Virus record (IMG/VR): IMGVR_UViG_3300021405_000010
Span: 1-64,000 of that record
Strand: one strand, 5' to 3'
DNA from: a virus
Length of the DNA stretch: 64,000 nt
The position numbers and the translations under genes are program-made. The notes below the pieces were generated by a model, which was not told where the DNA came from, ran no database searches, and saw only the letters and a program-made list of their open reading frames with translations. Below, piece after piece: positions 16,426-24,123 of the stretch. Numbering within the stretch: the first letter of the stretch is position 1; every line of letters starts with the position of its first letter.

Positions 16426-16672
16426 GCCTCCGAGGATTTCGGGGCTTAGTTGGTCTCGTCTCCAGCCCATGATCGATATTGATGTCATGCGCTTGCTTTG
16501 GCAAGGCATCGCGGATCTGCCTGATCCTGGTGGCCAGGATCTCGTAGTTCTCCAGCTGGCGTTGAAACGCCAGCTTGGCCTCGGTATGGGCGGCGTTCAG
16601 GGTCAGCTGGAGGTGCCAAAGGAGCGCCTCCGGGTCCTGAGCCTGGGTGATCTTCTGGTCAATCTTCCTCAT
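16367..16672 (-). CDS. small helical protein upstream of VRR-NUC
   Basis: A 101-residue protein. It has an N-terminal helical part (KIDQKITQAQDPEALLWHLQ, then FQRQLENYEILATRIRQIRD) and a strongly basic, Pro-rich C-terminal tail (TKPRNPRRHEPRRPKKIR). The tail suggests nucleic-acid binding. The 3' end overlaps the start of the nuclease gene, and the 5' end overlaps the micro-peptide gene by ATGA. No family is recognised. Confidence 0.55.
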   Translation of the reverse strand: MRKIDQKITQAQDPEALLWHLQLTLNAAHTEAKLAFQRQLENYEILATRIRQIRDALPKQAHDINIDHGLETRPTKPRNPRRHEPRRPKKIRARSTPQLRD

Positions 16673-16731
16673 GCCGTTTTTATGATGTAGATGACCAGCA
16701 CAACAAAGATGGCGAAGGCGACAAGATTCAT
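16669..16731 (-). CDS. 20-residue membrane micro-peptide
   Basis: An open frame of 20 codons (MNLVAFAIFVVLVIYIIKTA) that is almost one transmembrane helix. Its start makes an ATGA overlap with the stop of the helicase gene, and its stop makes an ATGA overlap with the next gene. It is therefore translationally coupled on both sides, which is hard to explain unless it is translated. Too short for family assignment. Confidence 0.5.
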   Translation of the reverse strand: MNLVAFAIFVVLVIYIIKTA

Positions 16732-18290
16732 GCCGCCCTCCTGGCCCGGGCCTGCTCCCGGGTCAACGCCCAGACATCATCGCCCTCCAGCCCTGCCAGA
16801 TCACGAATTTCAGCCAGCTTTTTATAACGGCGCTTACCGATCGCCTGCATGACTTTCCGGGCCTGGGCCTCGGTCTGGACGCTGTCCGGATCGATTCCGG
16901 CATTTGAGAGCAGGGTTTTAGTGAAATTACTCGGGCGCGCACGCTTCTCCCAGGCGTAGACCGGCTGCCAGTTGACGAGTTCGTGATCGTGGATCGCCGC
17001 CGCGAAGTAGTCCGCCCGGACCATTCCGGCCCGAAAGCGAGCCGCAGCTTCAAGCTTGCGTCTAATTGCCTCCTCTCGTTGAAGCTGGATATCAAGCTGC
17101 ATCTGGCGCAAGGAATAGCTTTGCTTGTCCTTGGTGGCCTTCTCCATCTCCTCGGCCATCTCCTGGTCCGCCGCGATCAGGAATGCCGGGGAAACCAGAT
17201 CCATCTCGGAGCTGAGCCACAGAGGGTCGATAATGATGCTGTGGGGCTTGCTGGAGGCCGCAATCGCCCGGAGCCTGCCTTCTATGGTCCCGATGCCGTC
17301 GATCGTTCCTGGGGCCGTCCTGGTCGATCTGCCCACGATCTGGGTGTAGAGCACTTTGCTCTTGGTGGGCCGCAGGTTTAAGGTCGCGTCACAGATCGGC
17401 GCGTCGATACCGGTATGGAGTAAATTCGAGTTGCTTAAGAGGGTAATCCGGCCTTCCCGGAAGGCCTGGAGTTTCGCGTCCCGCAGAGGGTCTTCACCGT
17501 CCACATGAACGGCATTGATGCCCTCCGCGACACATGCCTCGACGAACTTCTGCGAGCTGGCCACCAGGGGCAGGAAGGCCAGGATATGACGGTCGTTAAA
17601 CCGGGCTTTGATCTCCTTGGCGATCTCCCGGAAATAGGGCGCAATGGCATCGGCGGCATCATTAACATCGAAGTCTTTGCCCTCCGGCGTCCGGCGGATT
17701 CGTACGTTCGCCAGACTGACTGCAGTCGAGAGCTTCTCGACGTGATCCGGATCCACCAAATAACCTTCGTCCACAAGGTCAAAGAGATCTTTCCGGTAAG
17801 CTTCGACCTCAAAGATCTCGGAGAGAGCTTTGCCGTCCGCCCGGAAAGGCGTGGCTGTGATGCCGCAGACCTTCGCCGCATCAAAGTGAGTAAAAATCCG
17901 TTTCCAGGATTCGGCCAGAGCCCCGTGTGCTTCATCGGCAAAGATGTATTGGAAGTGATCTTTAGGGAACCGCTCCAGCCGGGCCTTGCGGGTTAAGGTT
18001 TGCACCGAACCAACCACCACCTGGGCGCTTAAGGGCGCTTTGGACTCGGCCTTCTCCAGGGCGGCAATAAAGCCCTGGTCCCGGAAAGCGCCCAAAGGCT
18101 GGGTGCAGAGTTCGTTGCGGTTAGCTAAAAATAACACGCGGCCAGTCTGAACCAGGATCCTGGTCGTCCCAGCCGCAATCAGGGTTTTGCCACCACCCGT
18201 GGCAATCGTGGTAATGCACGTTTTGTGCTTGGTCCACGTAGAGAGGATCGCCTTGGAGGCGTCTTGTTGGTAATCTCGGAATTCTTTCAT
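16728..18290 (-). CDS. SF2 DEAH-box helicase
   Basis: A 520-residue protein with the full superfamily 2 motif set: Q-like YQQDA, Walker A ATGGGKT (residues 30-36), motif Ia ANRNE, DEAH (119-122), motif III GITATPF (143-149), and motif VI in the C-terminal lobe, IVGRSTRTAPG. A C-terminal extension (about 390-520) is helical and basic. The plan resembles the RadD/UvrB-like helicases and the helicase part of type I restriction subunits, and such proteins are common in phage replication-recombination modules. It would unwind or remodel DNA with ATP. A TTTCCTAATTGACA sequence about 35 bases upstream is a likely promoter part. Confidence 0.9.
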   Translation of the reverse strand: MKEFRDYQQDASKAILSTWTKHKTCITTIATGGGKTLIAAGTTRILVQTGRVLFLANRNELCTQPLGAFRDQGFIAALEKAESKAPLSAQVVVGSVQTLTRKARLERFPKDHFQYIFADEAHGALAESWKRIFTHFDAAKVCGITATPFRADGKALSEIFEVEAYRKDLFDLVDEGYLVDPDHVEKLSTAVSLANVRIRRTPEGKDFDVNDAADAIAPYFREIAKEIKARFNDRHILAFLPLVASSQKFVEACVAEGINAVHVDGEDPLRDAKLQAFREGRITLLSNSNLLHTGIDAPICDATLNLRPTKSKVLYTQIVGRSTRTAPGTIDGIGTIEGRLRAIAASSKPHSIIIDPLWLSSEMDLVSPAFLIAADQEMAEEMEKATKDKQSYSLRQMQLDIQLQREEAIRRKLEAAARFRAGMVRADYFAAAIHDHELVNWQPVYAWEKRARPSNFTKTLLSNAGIDPDSVQTEAQARKVMQAIGKRRYKKLAEIRDLAGLEGDDVWALTREQARARRAA

Positions 18291-18338
18291 ACGACAGCCC
18301 TACTCTCGCCCTGGTTAATACTTTGTCAATTAGGAAAG

Positions 18339-18503
18339 TCACTTTTTCAACTTTTCCTTGCGCCAGCGTTTCTTGGCCGCCGCCTTCATCGGGCCGTGCC
18401 CCCGGGCCTTGGACTCCCCACTGGCCTTGCCCATCAGGGTGGCCCCCATCTTTTTTAACCACGCATCCTCGAGGATCTCGTTACAGAACGGGCATCGTGC
18501 CAT
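18339..18503 (-). CDS. 54-residue basic protein with N-terminal CxxC
   Basis: Translated from the ATG at 18503: it begins MARCPFCNEI and ends in a Lys/Arg-rich helix (MKAAAKKRWRKEKLKK). A CPFC knuckle with a basic tail is typical of small phage nucleic-acid-binding proteins. It is preceded by a plausible purine-rich site (GGAGCGCCA). The stop lies just upstream of the promoter-like TTTCCTAATTGACA of the helicase gene. Confidence 0.5.
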   Translation of the reverse strand: MARCPFCNEILEDAWLKKMGATLMGKASGESKARGHGPMKAAAKKRWRKEKLKK

Positions 18504-18514
18504 TGGCGCTCCTT

Positions 18515-18808
18515 TTATTCGATGTCGATCTCAACCTCGGCGTTATTGGGCTTGATGATGGAGCCTTTCAGTTCTTCCAGGTCCACCCGGAAGCCCCGCC
18601 GCTCCTGGTCGCCGTTCCCCACCTCCAGGCCGGTCTTTTTCCAGAACCGCAGGACCGAATAGTTCGGCACCCGGACGATCAGCTGGCTGTCCCGCCAGCC
18701 GATCACCTCGCCCTCATAGGTCTCATTGCGCGGGGGTTCGGGCACCTTGTCGTACCAGTAAACCGCGACGTGCAAGGGGTGACCGATCTCCAGCTTCTGC
18801 TTATCCAT
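18515..18808 (-). CDS. small beta-rich (SH3-like) hypothetical protein
   Basis: A 97-residue protein. Alternating strands (HPLHVAVYWYDK, ETYEGEVIGWRDSQLIVRVP, YSVLRFWKKTG) suggest a small barrel or SH3-like fold, with an acidic tail (NAEVEIDIE). No catalytic motif is visible. It is separated from the upstream DNA-binding-protein gene by copy 2 of the 65-bp element and two TATAACGTTATA palindromes, one of which touches its start codon. Confidence 0.5.
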   Translation of the reverse strand: MDKQKLEIGHPLHVAVYWYDKVPEPPRNETYEGEVIGWRDSQLIVRVPNYSVLRFWKKTGLEVGNGDQERRGFRVDLEELKGSIIKPNNAEVEIDIE

Positions 18809-18942
18809 ATAACGTTATACTCAGGGGTATGCCCAACGTTGCACTGTCGGCAATTTGCCGAAAATTCGGCTGATTTTGAGGCACTTGCGTAAGGAAAAAG
18901 GGCAAATCTAACGTTATACCAGGATTACGCATATAACGTTAT
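18807..18942. promoter_or_regulatory. intergenic control region: copy 2 of the 65-bp element with three AACGTTAT palindromes
   Basis: The 65-bp element core spans 18829-18893 (ATGCCCAACGTTG, palindrome TCGGCAATTTGCCGA, CTTGCGTAAG end). It is flanked by ATAACGTTATAC (18809-18820), TAACGTTATACC (18909-18920) and ATATAACGTTAT (18931-18942). The last supplies the stop codon of the gene at 18939-19823. It lies between two minus-strand genes, so it could act as an operator, promoter or attenuator for the 18515-18808 gene. Confidence 0.6.
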
Positions 18943-19823
18943 TTCGGGGTCAGCTCGATGACGATCCTGGCCCGGTTCTCGTAGTTGATGGCGGCACTGC
19001 CCCCGCGCGCGCTAGCGATCAGGATCAGCTCATGGACATCGGTACTGTCCTCGATCGCTTTATTTTCAAACGCCACGGCTTTGTTTAAGGGCCAGTTCTT
19101 GTCGATGACGTAATAGGTCAGGTTGCGCATCATCTGGTCGTCGTACTCCGCCCAGTTGCGGATCTCGCGCTCGGTCATCGCTCGAGTGCCCTCCTCGATC
19201 GCCTGGGCGATCTGGGCCCCGCAGATTTTGCGGATCCGGTTGAGCGCGGCCTCGCCCTTCTCGGTCAGGACCAGGACGCCCTCCTGGGCTGGTGATTTCT
19301 TCCTGGCCGGTGGGCCCTGGCCATTCTCCTGGTCACCCATCTCAATCTCCACTTGGCCGCCCTCCTGGGCTTGGGCCTGGGCCGCGACCGGCTGGGCCGC
19401 CTCGGCCTGCTCGACGGCGTGCTTGACGTCTTCAGTGGTCAGGATTTTATCCTGGCCCTCGGCCCGGATAACGAGGTTATTCCAGACCGTGGCCCGAAGC
19501 TCGGGCTCCAGGCGCGACAGCTCCGCCGCCTGACTTTCATTGGCTGGCAGGGCCAGCCCCGCATCCTGGAGCTGCTGAACCGTCTGACTGACGGCAATAA
19601 TCCGCCGGTAGGTCCGCAGGTCGATCTGGAGAAACTCGGTGATGTATTCGCTGAAATCCGCCGTTTTCTCGGTGTATAATTCGTCCCGGTAAATCTTGTG
19701 CAGTTCCTTGGCGATCAAACAGGTAGCTTCCAGGCCCCTGCGAAACGCCGTCCTGATCTTAATTTCGCAATCCTCCAGCTGGGTCTTGCGAGCCGTGTCC
19801 GCCGATAAAGCTCGTGTGGTCAT
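18939..19823 (-). CDS. putative DNA-binding protein (phage ParB/KorB-like helical domain)
   Basis: A 294-residue protein. Residues 15-85 (EDCEIKIRTAFRRGLEATCL, then KELHKIYRDELYTEKTADFSEYI, then LRTYRRIIAVSQ) follow the pattern of a helical domain common in phage and plasmid proteins: a capacity-for-growth helix, LY...(T/F)F.EY and a helix-turn-helix R.Y..I..S. The second half is coiled and acidic, then alpha/beta (LNRIRKICGAQIAQAIEEG). The same LY..(T/A).(F)KEYC domain appears in the protein at 60243-60854. It probably binds DNA; both ends of its gene carry the AACGTT-type repeats, so autoregulation is possible. Confidence 0.5.
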   Translation of the reverse strand: MTTRALSADTARKTQLEDCEIKIRTAFRRGLEATCLIAKELHKIYRDELYTEKTADFSEYITEFLQIDLRTYRRIIAVSQTVQQLQDAGLALPANESQAAELSRLEPELRATVWNNLVIRAEGQDKILTTEDVKHAVEQAEAAQPVAAQAQAQEGGQVEIEMGDQENGQGPPARKKSPAQEGVLVLTEKGEAALNRIRKICGAQIAQAIEEGTRAMTEREIRNWAEYDDQMMRNLTYYVIDKNWPLNKAVAFENKAIEDSTDVHELILIASARGGSAAINYENRARIVIELTPK

Positions 19824-19851
19824 CCCGCAACGTTAGTGAAAGCTCAGGCAT

Positions 19852-21009
19852 TTACCAAGGCTTCTCCATTTTGCTGAAAGCGATGGCCGATTCAAACGCT
19901 TCCGCGTCGGATTTCTGGGCGGAATTGACATTGTCCCAGACGGCCCTCACCTTGGGTAACCACTGGGACTCGATCGCCTGGAGTTCCGCGACCGAGAGGT
20001 CTCCCACGGTGCGGCCAACGAACTTGGGGTTTTTAAGCCCGGCGATGACGTGAAAGGCCCAGGGCTTGGCACTCTCCGCCGGGGGGCCGCCAGAAGCTTC
20101 GGCGGAAGCTTCTGGCGGGGGTTGTGCCGGTGGAATCTCACCCATGTCCAGGTCATCGGGCTCTTGGGGGGCCGGGGCCGATGCCGGGGCTGGAGGAGCG
20201 GCGGCGACAGGTTTGGGCGGTTCGGCACCAGCTGACATTTGTCCGCTGGTATCTGAGTAAGGACGGCCTTCCTTATCTTTTGGCTCAGCCGGAGCGGCGG
20301 CTTCGGCTGGAGTGGGCTTCTTGCCGGGCTTGGACTCGACGACCTTGATCCCCTTGGCGGCGGCCTGCTTTAAAAGCTCTTCTTCCTTGGCCCGGTTCTT
20401 AGTGATCTTCTCCTCGTCGTTGTACTGGTCAGCTTCCGAAACCCCGCCCTGGAGTTCCTCGGTGATGTAGAGGTTGCTGCACTGGTCCGGGAAGGCCCCT
20501 CTGAGCGCCTGGGCTTTCGCGCACTTACCCAGCATGAAATCCGGCAGGCGCTCCCAGAAATCGCTCACCTCCCAGCGGTTGGTGGCCTTGTTATAGGCCT
20601 GACCGCAGTACCCGGCCCACCGGGCGATCCCCACCTCCGGGTGGGTGCGCTCCTTGTGGAAAACGACACACTTGGCCGCCATGGGAAATTCATCCTCCAG
20701 CCACTCATCGCGCCAGACGCCGTCTTTCCCGGCCCAGGTGATCACTGACCCGTCGTAGTGGCCGGTGCGCGCGGCGATGGCCGTCAGGCCGATTACGCTG
20801 GTCACCGGCACCAGGGTGGGGACCTTATTGCCCTGCCGGTCCTTGTTGTAGCGCCTCGTGGCATAGATCTGCTTGGAAAAGGGATCCAGTAAAGTGCGCT
20901 GGCAGAGCCTGACAAAACTCTCCTGCTCATCCTCGGTGTAGCCCGAAAGCAGGGTGCGTTTAAGGACGGCGATTTCTTCGTCTGAGAGGAATGGGTTGTT
21001 GTCGTTCAT
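19852..21009 (-). CDS. bet: Bet/RecT-family single-strand annealing recombinase
   Basis: A 385-residue protein. Residues 1-200 carry the Bet signature: LSDEEIAVLKRTLLSGYTED, VRLCQRTLLDPFSKQIYATRR, VTSVIGLTAIAARTGHYDG, and WKD-like aromatic strands up to LPDFMLGKCAKAQALRGAFP. It pairs complementary single strands during phage recombination-dependent replication. Residues 215-330 are a Pro/Ala-rich linker, and the C-terminus (GLKNPKFVGRTVGDLSVAEL) is a separate small helical module. It overlaps by 4 bases the coiled-coil gene upstream. No lambda-type exonuclease gene is adjacent. Confidence 0.85.
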   Translation of the reverse strand: MNDNNPFLSDEEIAVLKRTLLSGYTEDEQESFVRLCQRTLLDPFSKQIYATRRYNKDRQGNKVPTLVPVTSVIGLTAIAARTGHYDGSVITWAGKDGVWRDEWLEDEFPMAAKCVVFHKERTHPEVGIARWAGYCGQAYNKATNRWEVSDFWERLPDFMLGKCAKAQALRGAFPDQCSNLYITEELQGGVSEADQYNDEEKITKNRAKEEELLKQAAAKGIKVVESKPGKKPTPAEAAAPAEPKDKEGRPYSDTSGQMSAGAEPPKPVAAAPPAPASAPAPQEPDDLDMGEIPPAQPPPEASAEASGGPPAESAKPWAFHVIAGLKNPKFVGRTVGDLSVAELQAIESQWLPKVRAVWDNVNSAQKSDAEAFESAIAFSKMEKPW

Positions 21010-21839
21010 TGGATTCTTGAAGCTGCTTTGACGCTCACATTGAGTCGCTTGGTGATTTTGATGCCGGGCAAGGTAGGCTCTGCCTCGGGGTTAGATTCCA
21101 GCTGGCTTCTGACATTGTCCTGGCAGGCGCGGATGTCCAGCTCCCAGCGTAGCAAACGGTAGTGACCGGCCTGACAGACGGTCTGGACGCTGACCAACTC
21201 GAAGTCGTATTTGTGGTCAACCCGTCCGCCGGGGACAAGGCCCCTGGGCGCTTCGGCTGGCTGGCCCAGCTCTTCCACGTCCCGAGCCAGCTCCCTGGCC
21301 AGCTGCTGCTGCAAAAGCTGGTTCTCGCGCTTCGCGGCTTCTCCCTGCAAGAGGGCGCGAGCAACCTCGTCCTGGGCCTCGCGCAGCGCCTTCTGGGCCC
21401 GATCCCTCTCAGCCTCGGCTTCTCGGACCTTGCGATCGGCCTCGGCCTGGGCCAGCCGCTGACGTTCGGCTTCCTGGCGCTCTTTGGCTTTCTTGGCCGC
21501 CTCCAGCTTCGTCACGTACCCGTTTAAAAGCGCCAGGACTCGATTCTGCTCCTTTTCGACGGGCCCGGCTATCTCTTTGGCCAAATTGTTGATTGCCGCG
21601 CCCACAGCGTCAAATGGGAGCTTGGCGTGCTTCTTGGCGGCTGCGATCTCGTCCAGCATCGCTTTTAACTGCCCAGCCGCCGTGCGCGCGGCGGAAAAGG
21701 TGAGGTCGTCCTTGACCTCGGTAACGGCGCTCGTGGAGGCCACGATCGCCCTGGCCCTGGTGCGGTCATCGGGGTTGACGCGCACCTCCATGCCGGAAGC
21801 GGTGATGATTTCTTCACCAAAGAATGGCTGGATCTCCAT
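21006..21839 (-). CDS. coiled-coil recombination-associated phage protein
   Basis: A 277-residue protein. Residues 25-105 are helical (AIVASTSAVTEVKDDLTFSA, then INNLAKEIAGPVEKEQNRVL). Residues 110-190 are a long coiled coil rich in A, E, K, R and Q. The C-terminal 75 residues form a beta-alpha domain ending LPGIKITKRLNVSVKA. Proteins of this plan commonly sit beside phage Bet/RecT genes, but their activity is poorly known. It is coupled to the Bet gene by an ATGA overlap. Possible roles are protection of DNA ends or recombinase loading (inference). Confidence 0.55.
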   Translation of the reverse strand: MEIQPFFGEEIITASGMEVRVNPDDRTRARAIVASTSAVTEVKDDLTFSAARTAAGQLKAMLDEIAAAKKHAKLPFDAVGAAINNLAKEIAGPVEKEQNRVLALLNGYVTKLEAAKKAKERQEAERQRLAQAEADRKVREAEAERDRAQKALREAQDEVARALLQGEAAKRENQLLQQQLARELARDVEELGQPAEAPRGLVPGGRVDHKYDFELVSVQTVCQAGHYRLLRWELDIRACQDNVRSQLESNPEAEPTLPGIKITKRLNVSVKAASRIQ

Positions 21840-21842
21840 GGA

Positions 21843-22196
21843 TTATCGGGTGGGCAGAACTTGGTCCACCATGTGCTTCAGCTCTTCCCAGTAGAAGTCG
21901 GTCGCCACTTCCAGCCGCTCGGCATTTTCCATGATGGTCTGCCGCATGTAGGGGAAGTAATCCGCGAGGTTGGCCCGGGCGTGCCGGGTGGCTCGCAAGA
22001 GGACGAGGTGCATCCGCTGGGCTTCTTTCAAGCGAAAGTATCCGCCGCCCAGGATGTTTTTCATCTTGGCCCGGTCGGGCCCCACGGCGACAGCCTTGAT
22101 GTGGTCCGCCATGGGAATCATCGCGGCACTCAAACCACTGACCTCCTCCGGGGAATGCTTATAGAAGATGTGAGCGTCGATTTTCGTTTGTATCAT
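21843..22196 (-). CDS. small helical hypothetical protein
   Basis: A 117-residue protein of unrecognised family, helical throughout (AQRMHLVLLRATRHARANLA, YFPYMRQTIMENAERLEVAT). It starts 4 bases upstream of the recombination-associated gene on the same mRNA. The ATGCTCAACGTT motif (22249-22260) lies about 55 bases upstream of its start. Confidence 0.55.
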   Translation of the reverse strand: MIQTKIDAHIFYKHSPEEVSGLSAAMIPMADHIKAVAVGPDRAKMKNILGGGYFRLKEAQRMHLVLLRATRHARANLADYFPYMRQTIMENAERLEVATDFYWEELKHMVDQVLPTR

Positions 22197-22259
22197 TTTC
22201 GCACCTCGTGGTCCAATAAGATGGGTATAACTATCAGGAACTACTCACATGCTCAACGT

Positions 22260-22586
22260 TTAAATTCGATAATCTTTGTCGATGACAAAACCCAGCTCCC
22301 GGGCCGCTCGGCCATGGCTCTCGATCCAGTCGTGGCACCATCGGCAGACCGGCATCCAGTAGCGTTGATCCAGGAGGAGAGCGCCTTCGCAGCCCATCTT
22401 GTGATGAACGTCAAAGGTCGGGCGGATAGTCATCGACGCTGGCCATAACGTGATACAGCACAGGCACCAGGGGTTCTGCCGCTTAAAGACCCTGACGTCG
22501 CGGCTGTACTGGGCCCTCTGCCTCGCGCGCCTGGGGGTAACTCTCCGGATCGGCTTGGACCTCCGGATCGGCTTGGACCGTTTCAT
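22260..22586 (-). CDS. HNH-type nuclease-like protein
   Basis: About 108 residues from the ATG at 22586. A basic N-terminus (MKRSKPIRRSKPIRRVTPRR) precedes CLCC, FDVHHKMGCEGALLLD, and W.PVCRWCHDWIESHG. The two C..C pairs and HH...H spacing match the small phage HNH/NinG-like nucleases of recombination modules. The start lies inside the preceding gene (22483-22731) in another frame. An 18-bp tandem repeat there gives the KPIRRSKPIRR repeat in this frame. Confidence 0.6.
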   Translation of the reverse strand: MKRSKPIRRSKPIRRVTPRRARQRAQYSRDVRVFKRQNPWCLCCITLWPASMTIRPTFDVHHKMGCEGALLLDQRYWMPVCRWCHDWIESHGRAARELGFVIDKDYRI

Positions 22587-22731
22587 TGATTGAGACCGGC
22601 TCCCAGTCGCCTTCAAAAGTATAGCCTTCGTCGATGACGTGCTGGATGTGATCCAGGGCCACCTGTTCACTAGTCCACGGGCCGATCGGTTCCGCGTCAA
22701 CCGTAAAGACGACAGTGATCTTGTGGGTCAT
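22483..22731 (-). CDS. small hypothetical protein overlapping the HNH-like gene
   Basis: An 82-residue protein with a well-formed N-terminal half (HKITVVFTVDAEPIGPWTSE, then HIQHVIDEGYTFEGDW) that looks like a small alpha/beta domain. The last 30 residues (VQADPEVQADPE and beyond) overlap the start of the HNH-like gene in another frame and derive partly from an 18-bp tandem duplication (22543-22560, 22561-22578). It is coupled by ATGA to the DUF7694-like gene upstream. Function unknown. Confidence 0.55.
   Translation of the reverse strand: MTHKITVVFTVDAEPIGPWTSEQVALDHIQHVIDEGYTFEGDWEPVSINETVQADPEVQADPESYPQAREAEGPVQPRRQGL
22543..22578. repeat. 18-bp perfect tandem duplication inside two overlapping genes
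   Basis: CTCCGGATCGGCTTGGAC occurs twice in a row. On the minus strand it encodes QADPEV/QADPE in one frame and KPIRRS/KPIRR in the other. Because 18 is a multiple of three, both frames stay open. Confidence 0.9.
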
Positions 22732-23096
22732 ACCAGGACGACTGAAGGATGGGGCAGCGGCTCATCAAGTGGAAGCCAAATATGCAGGCACCATTCGCAG
22801 TCGTTGATATAATCATCCTTGGCCGGGAAGAACTGAACACACCAGTCCTCATCGGCAAAGAAGAGATCCTTGGCCCTGGTCATGATCTCCCAGCTGGGTA
22901 TCTTTTTGTACTGGGCGTTACTGATCGAGAGATGCTTCCAGCCCAGCCCGTCGCTAATCCGGATCAGGAACAGATCCCCATCCAGGGGGACCAGGAAAGA
23001 GCCGTTCCAGCCGTCTACATCTTCGGTGGCCAGTACACCTTTCCTGATCCGCCAGCGGTTGGCCTTGATCAGTTTCTCAAGAGCTGTGCCCGGCAT
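22728..23096 (-). CDS. DUF7694-like small phage protein
   Basis: A 122-residue protein. The core GWKHLSISNAQYKKIPSWEI, then KDLFFADEDWCVQFFPAKDDYIND.EWCLHIWLPL, matches the conserved pattern I associate with DUF7694: GWxH(L/V)S, P(S/T)W.(E).M...KD.F, V.QF.P....Y.N....CLHLW. The family is widespread in phages and of unknown function. The C-terminus overlaps the following gene by 4 bases. Confidence 0.6.
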   Translation of the reverse strand: MPGTALEKLIKANRWRIRKGVLATEDVDGWNGSFLVPLDGDLFLIRISDGLGWKHLSISNAQYKKIPSWEIMTRAKDLFFADEDWCVQFFPAKDDYINDCEWCLHIWLPLDEPLPHPSVVLV

Positions 23097-23499
23097 AATG
23101 CTCCTGCACCACTTTGGTCACGCCTTCTTTAAGAGAATCTTCCCACTCCCGCTGTTTGGGGGTGAGCCGCTCGCGCCGGGCCCGTTCCTTGGCGAGGCGC
23201 TTGGCCTCCCTGGACAGGCTCCCAGCCGCGATCAGGGTGGGCACCTTCTTGCGCTTGACCAGGGTGTAGTACTCGGTGCGCTGGATCATGGCAAGGTACT
23301 GGGTGCGGGTGGGCGGCGGATAACGGTCCAGGTGCGCCTGGAGGAATTCTCCGAAGTGTTTACTGCCAGATCCGGCGCGCAACCGCTCGATTGTATCGTG
23401 CCGGAGCACGCAGGTAATTTGCCCAAAGTGCGCCTTATCGGGCTTTGGGGGCCTTCCGTGGTGAGTGTCGTTGTTGATTTTTTTTGATTTGGTCGGCAT
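23077..23499 (-). CDS. basic protein with ribbon-helix-helix-like segment
   Basis: About 140 residues from the ATG at 23499. After a basic N-terminus (MPTKSKKINNDTHHGRPPKP) comes FGQITCVLRHDTIERLRAGSGSKHFGEFLQAHLDRY, which has the strand-helix-helix pattern of ribbon-helix-helix repressors with an insertion. Two basic helices follow (SREAKRLAKERARRERLTPK). DNA binding and regulation are likely. Its 3' end overlaps the DUF7694-like gene by about 20 bases. Confidence 0.5.
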   Translation of the reverse strand: MPTKSKKINNDTHHGRPPKPDKAHFGQITCVLRHDTIERLRAGSGSKHFGEFLQAHLDRYPPPTRTQYLAMIQRTEYYTLVKRKKVPTLIAAGSLSREAKRLAKERARRERLTPKQREWEDSLKEGVTKVVQEHYAGHSS

Positions 23500-23647
23500 A
23501 AAAAAGTCGGGTGTAAAATGTGCGCAAAGCGGTGGGATCAATTATCTCTCCAGACTGGCCATTGGCCAGCAGGAAACTTATCCCGCTGGCTCGTGCGCCT
23601 TCAAGCGAGCGCCAGTCTAGCGCGCCGTGGCGGACGTAGTTGCCCAT
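23435..23647 (-). CDS. short hypothetical protein overlapping the RHH-like gene
   Basis: A 70-residue frame (VRHGALDWRSLEGARASGIS, then SGEIIDPTALRTFYTRLFYAD) fills the gap between genes at 23499 and 23617 and overlaps both. The first 50 residues read like a real protein. The tail (KKNQQRHSPRKAPKAR) lies inside the neighbouring gene in another frame. Moderate to low confidence. Confidence 0.4.
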   Translation of the reverse strand: MGNYVRHGALDWRSLEGARASGISFLLANGQSGEIIDPTALRTFYTRLFYADQIKKNQQRHSPRKAPKAR

Positions 23648-24123
23648 TCGACTGACTCCAGGACTTCCAGCAGTTTCTCGATGGTCTCGTGGCCGTTGAT
23701 CCGGATCGAGTTGGTGTACTCGGAATTAAACGGGTCATGATAGCTGCGGCCAGTGGCCGGTGCGGCGAGGCCGGTGATCTCGTAGAGCTTGGCTTGGAGC
23801 CGCGCCTGGACGGCCTCCTCGTGGGCCTGGGTCTCTTTGCGGATCCTGTCCGCCTCTTCCTGCTTGGCCTTCAGCTCGGCGTGCTCCTGGTAGGGACTGA
23901 TCACGGCCTCGGGGCTAACTGAGCGGGTGCGATCCTCGTCGGTGCCCGGCATGTCGCCTTCCGCGATTATTCCGATGATCGTGTTGGTGGTATCGCCCGG
24001 GCTGCCCTTCTTCTGGGTGCGGCGTGTCACGCTCTGGATCTCTGTCACCTTGAACCGGACGGTGCCGTGGTTGGGCGTGTTAACGGCGTAGAGGTCGCCA
24101 ATGACGATCTTGGATGTTTGCAT
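23617..24123 (-). CDS. hypothetical protein with beta-barrel N-terminus and helical middle
   Basis: A 168-residue protein. The N-terminus (MQTSKIVIGDLYAVNTPNHG, then VRFKVTEIQSVTRRT) looks like a small beta-barrel, as in RNA- or DNA-handling proteins. A charged helix follows (HAELKAKQEEADRIRKETQA), then a C-terminal alpha/beta part. No family is recognised. The start codon overlaps the stop of the gene upstream. Confidence 0.55.
   Translation of the reverse strand: MQTSKIVIGDLYAVNTPNHGTVRFKVTEIQSVTRRTQKKGSPGDTTNTIIGIIAEGDMPGTDEDRTRSVSPEAVISPYQEHAELKAKQEEADRIRKETQAHEEAVQARLQAKLYEITGLAAPATGRSYHDPFNSEYTNSIRINGHETIEKLLEVLESVEWATTSATAR

Noticed and set aside
18301-18341. TTGACA-containing sequence upstream of the helicase gene as a full promoter
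   Set aside because: TTTCCTAATTGACA is present, but no good -10 box lies at the right distance, so only the motif is noted.
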